In this document: positions 62,536 through 64,000 of the stretch, piece after piece | How positions within the stretch are numbered: position 1 is the first letter of the stretch | Layout: each line of letters starts with the position of its first letter | Origin: Hoplostethus atlanticus | Lineage: Eukaryota; Chordata; Actinopteri; Trachichthyiformes; Trachichthyidae | DNA length: 64,000 nt | Direction of reading: 5' to 3' | Assembly: GCA_034670405.1 (NCBI GenBank) | Contig: JAXDDX010000001.1 | Coordinates: forward strand, 18,808,501 to 18,872,500 | Program-made: the position numbers and the translations under genes | Notes under the pieces: generated by a model | What the model was told of the DNA's origin: nothing | What the model saw: the letters and a program-made list of their open reading frames with translations, nothing else | The model's database searches: none

Positions 62536-63249
62536 GTAGAAGAAATGTGTGTGTGACAGAGGGAGTTAGAGAGACTCCAAGAGAGGACTAGAGGGAAGAC
62601 ATTCTCCACTTCAATCTCTGTCGCTCAACTCCTTCACCGGATTACCTATCACATTTGGGGGGGTGGCTCACAGTACTGCTCTGTAATTGCCTGTTGCTCC
62701 ACACTGTTTCAGTCCCATTAGGCATACTCCAGCAGGGAGTGTTACTCACCCTGTAGCCCACCTGTCACTCAGGTCTCTGGAGTTGCCACCGGGAGACTGA
62801 AGGATTTTGTATTACTTTTTATTGAATATTTCCATTCTCCTGCCACCTTCGCGAATCTGAGCTGAAAGAGGGCATTGCCTGAGAGGAGGAAAGAAGCAGA
62901 GAGTTTCCACTCAACCAGCAGGATGGATTTCAATGCACATTCAGTCTTGTACATTGTCCCTATTCTGTACATATGGCTTGTCCACCTGAGGTTTGGACAG
63001 CTGGTAATGTACGTATCCAAATCTGCACATTGTGTACATAAATACATAAATACATACATAAATTATCTACATCTATAAAGTGAATATATTTAATAAAGTG
63101 TTTTTTTTCACATCTATATATACTTATATATATACTTTATTCATATATGACCTTCTGTAGATCTGTAATACAAATACAATGCGCCTTTTGCACATCCTCT
63201 ATTTAGTTACATATTCATTACATATTTCATATCTATTGAGATTTTTAGT

Positions 63250-63385
63250 TTAGAGTGAGGATTTGGTTTAGGGTTAAGGTTAGTATTAGGTCTAGACTAG
63301 GATTAAAGTTAAAATTAGTTTAGGATTAGGGTGGAGAACTAGGATTAGGTTTAGGTTAGGGTAAGGGTTAAAGTTAGGGGTTCGG
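63250..63385 (+). repeat. Degenerate telomere-like (TTAGGG-derived) tract
   Basis: Dense TTAGGGTTAAGG, GGATTAGGGT, TTAGGTTAGGGTAAGGGTTA motifs with point changes, interspersed with TTTAG variants. Confidence 0.8.
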
Positions 63386-63544
63386 AAATGAGCGTAGTTA
63401 ATGAAAGGTCCCCACAAGTATAGCAATCCAAACATGTGTGTATGGGTGTGTGTGTGTGTACCTGTCCCTTGGATGATCTCCTGTCCCACTGAGCCCATAT
63501 GCTGCTGCAACCAGCCCCACCAGGACAACCAAGGCTAGGACATC

Positions 63545-63725
63545 CTCAGACCTCAGAGTAAACGGCATCGTTCCTCGGACTAAACGTTGTCAGTTCTCGT
63601 GTCTCACAGTAAACAGCATCGTTCCTCGGACTAAAATCCTTCAGTTGTTGGCCAAAAGTTGTCAAGTCTCAGGTCTCCTACAAAAGGGCATCAGACCAAA
63701 CGGCCTCAGACCAAACGGCCTTGCA
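63545..63725 (+). repeat. Local direct repeats
   Basis: AGTAAAC[G/A]GCATCGTTCCTCGG followed by ACTAAA occurs at about 63559 and 63610, and CAGACCAAACGGCCT occurs twice at about 63692 and 63707. Confidence 0.8.
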
Positions 63726-64000
63726 TGAAATTTTTTTTTTTGACGGTACTGTTCTTCCGAAGTTGCGTGGAGTGCAGAGGTGAGTAATGTCTGTTATCAT
63801 TAATTCACTTTGCAAATTTTATACGGGTTAAAATCTTACACTGGAGAAAACACAATATATAGATTCAATGTTTGCCAGTGTTAATGTTTACTTAGCTCGT
63901 CTGCAATACTTTTGCAAGCTAAAGTTAGCCTAGTAGATGTAGCTAACGTTAGCCACCAAAGATATCCAAAGTTAGCTAGCTAGGTGGCTAATGTTAGCTA

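Larger units (their letters stand above)
54706..64000. other. 9.3-kb stretch downstream of trhr2, no gene seen
   Basis: AT-rich DNA with many microsatellites: (AC)n at 56018-56049, (TG)n at 58229-58268 and 58530-58599, (CT)n at 59928-59993, (GCAC)n(AC)n at 60113-60184 and poly(G) at 60802-60816. It also has a minisatellite at 62240-62535 and telomere-like sequence near 63260-63385. A SINE-like piece (AAGCCGGATTTGAAACC) lies at about 54808-54830. Open frames here are short and unrecognised. Confidence 0.6.

Overview
The window is vertebrate nuclear DNA, almost certainly from a teleost fish and probably a percomorph. The evidence is long introns with GT-AG splice sites, dense dinucleotide microsatellites, many Tc1/mariner, hAT-like, TTAA-flanked and PIF-like DNA transposons, L2-type LINE and DIRS-like retroelement relics, and tRNA-derived SINEs ending in a 'gcagaaatgcca'-type tail. 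No bacterial operon, CRISPR array or rRNA/tRNA gene is present. The species cannot be read from the sequence.

Only two protein-coding genes can be supported. (1) zc3h18 lies on the minus strand and encodes the nuclear CCCH zinc-finger protein that links the cap-binding complex/ARS2 to RNA decay. One non-coding 5' exon (about 28956-29115) and twelve coding exons (27606 down to 3851) can be read with consistent phase, giving 904 complete codons plus two bases. The 3' end of the gene lies beyond the left edge. (2) A thyrotropin-releasing hormone receptor of the TRHR2 type lies on the plus strand in five coding exons (45035-54705), giving 676 residues. The two genes are divergent (head to head) and separated by about 16 kb. 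I see no evidence that they work together; the pairing looks like ordinary synteny.

Layout: 1-3850 is zc3h18 intron with a Tc1 relic and a TTAA-flanked MITE. 3851-6923 holds exons 13 to 10. 6924-16350 is a 9.4 kb intron with several DNA transposons. 16351-19606 holds exons 9 to 4. 19607-25179 is an intron carrying a 2.1 kb transposon with a second transposon nested inside it. 25180-27620 holds exons 3 and 2. 27621-29165 is intron 1, exon 1 and the promoter. 29166-45034 is intergenic and full of retroelement and transposon relics, including an hAT-like element inserted in a Tc1/mariner transposase. 45035-54705 is trhr2. 54706-64000 is gene-free, with microsatellites, a 50 bp-class minisatellite and a degenerate telomere-like tract.

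The most unusual item is the receptor's cytoplasmic tail. It is roughly 335 residues where the family normally has a few dozen, it contains an in-frame 42 bp (14-residue) tandem repeat, and it ends in a PDZ-ligand-like Thr-Val-Val. Second is a pair of overlapping, mutually exclusive perfect hairpins (26 and 48 nt arms) inside a nested hAT-like element. Third is a roughly 60-residue glycine-rich expansion in zc3h18 exon 13. I did not find a new multi-gene system.
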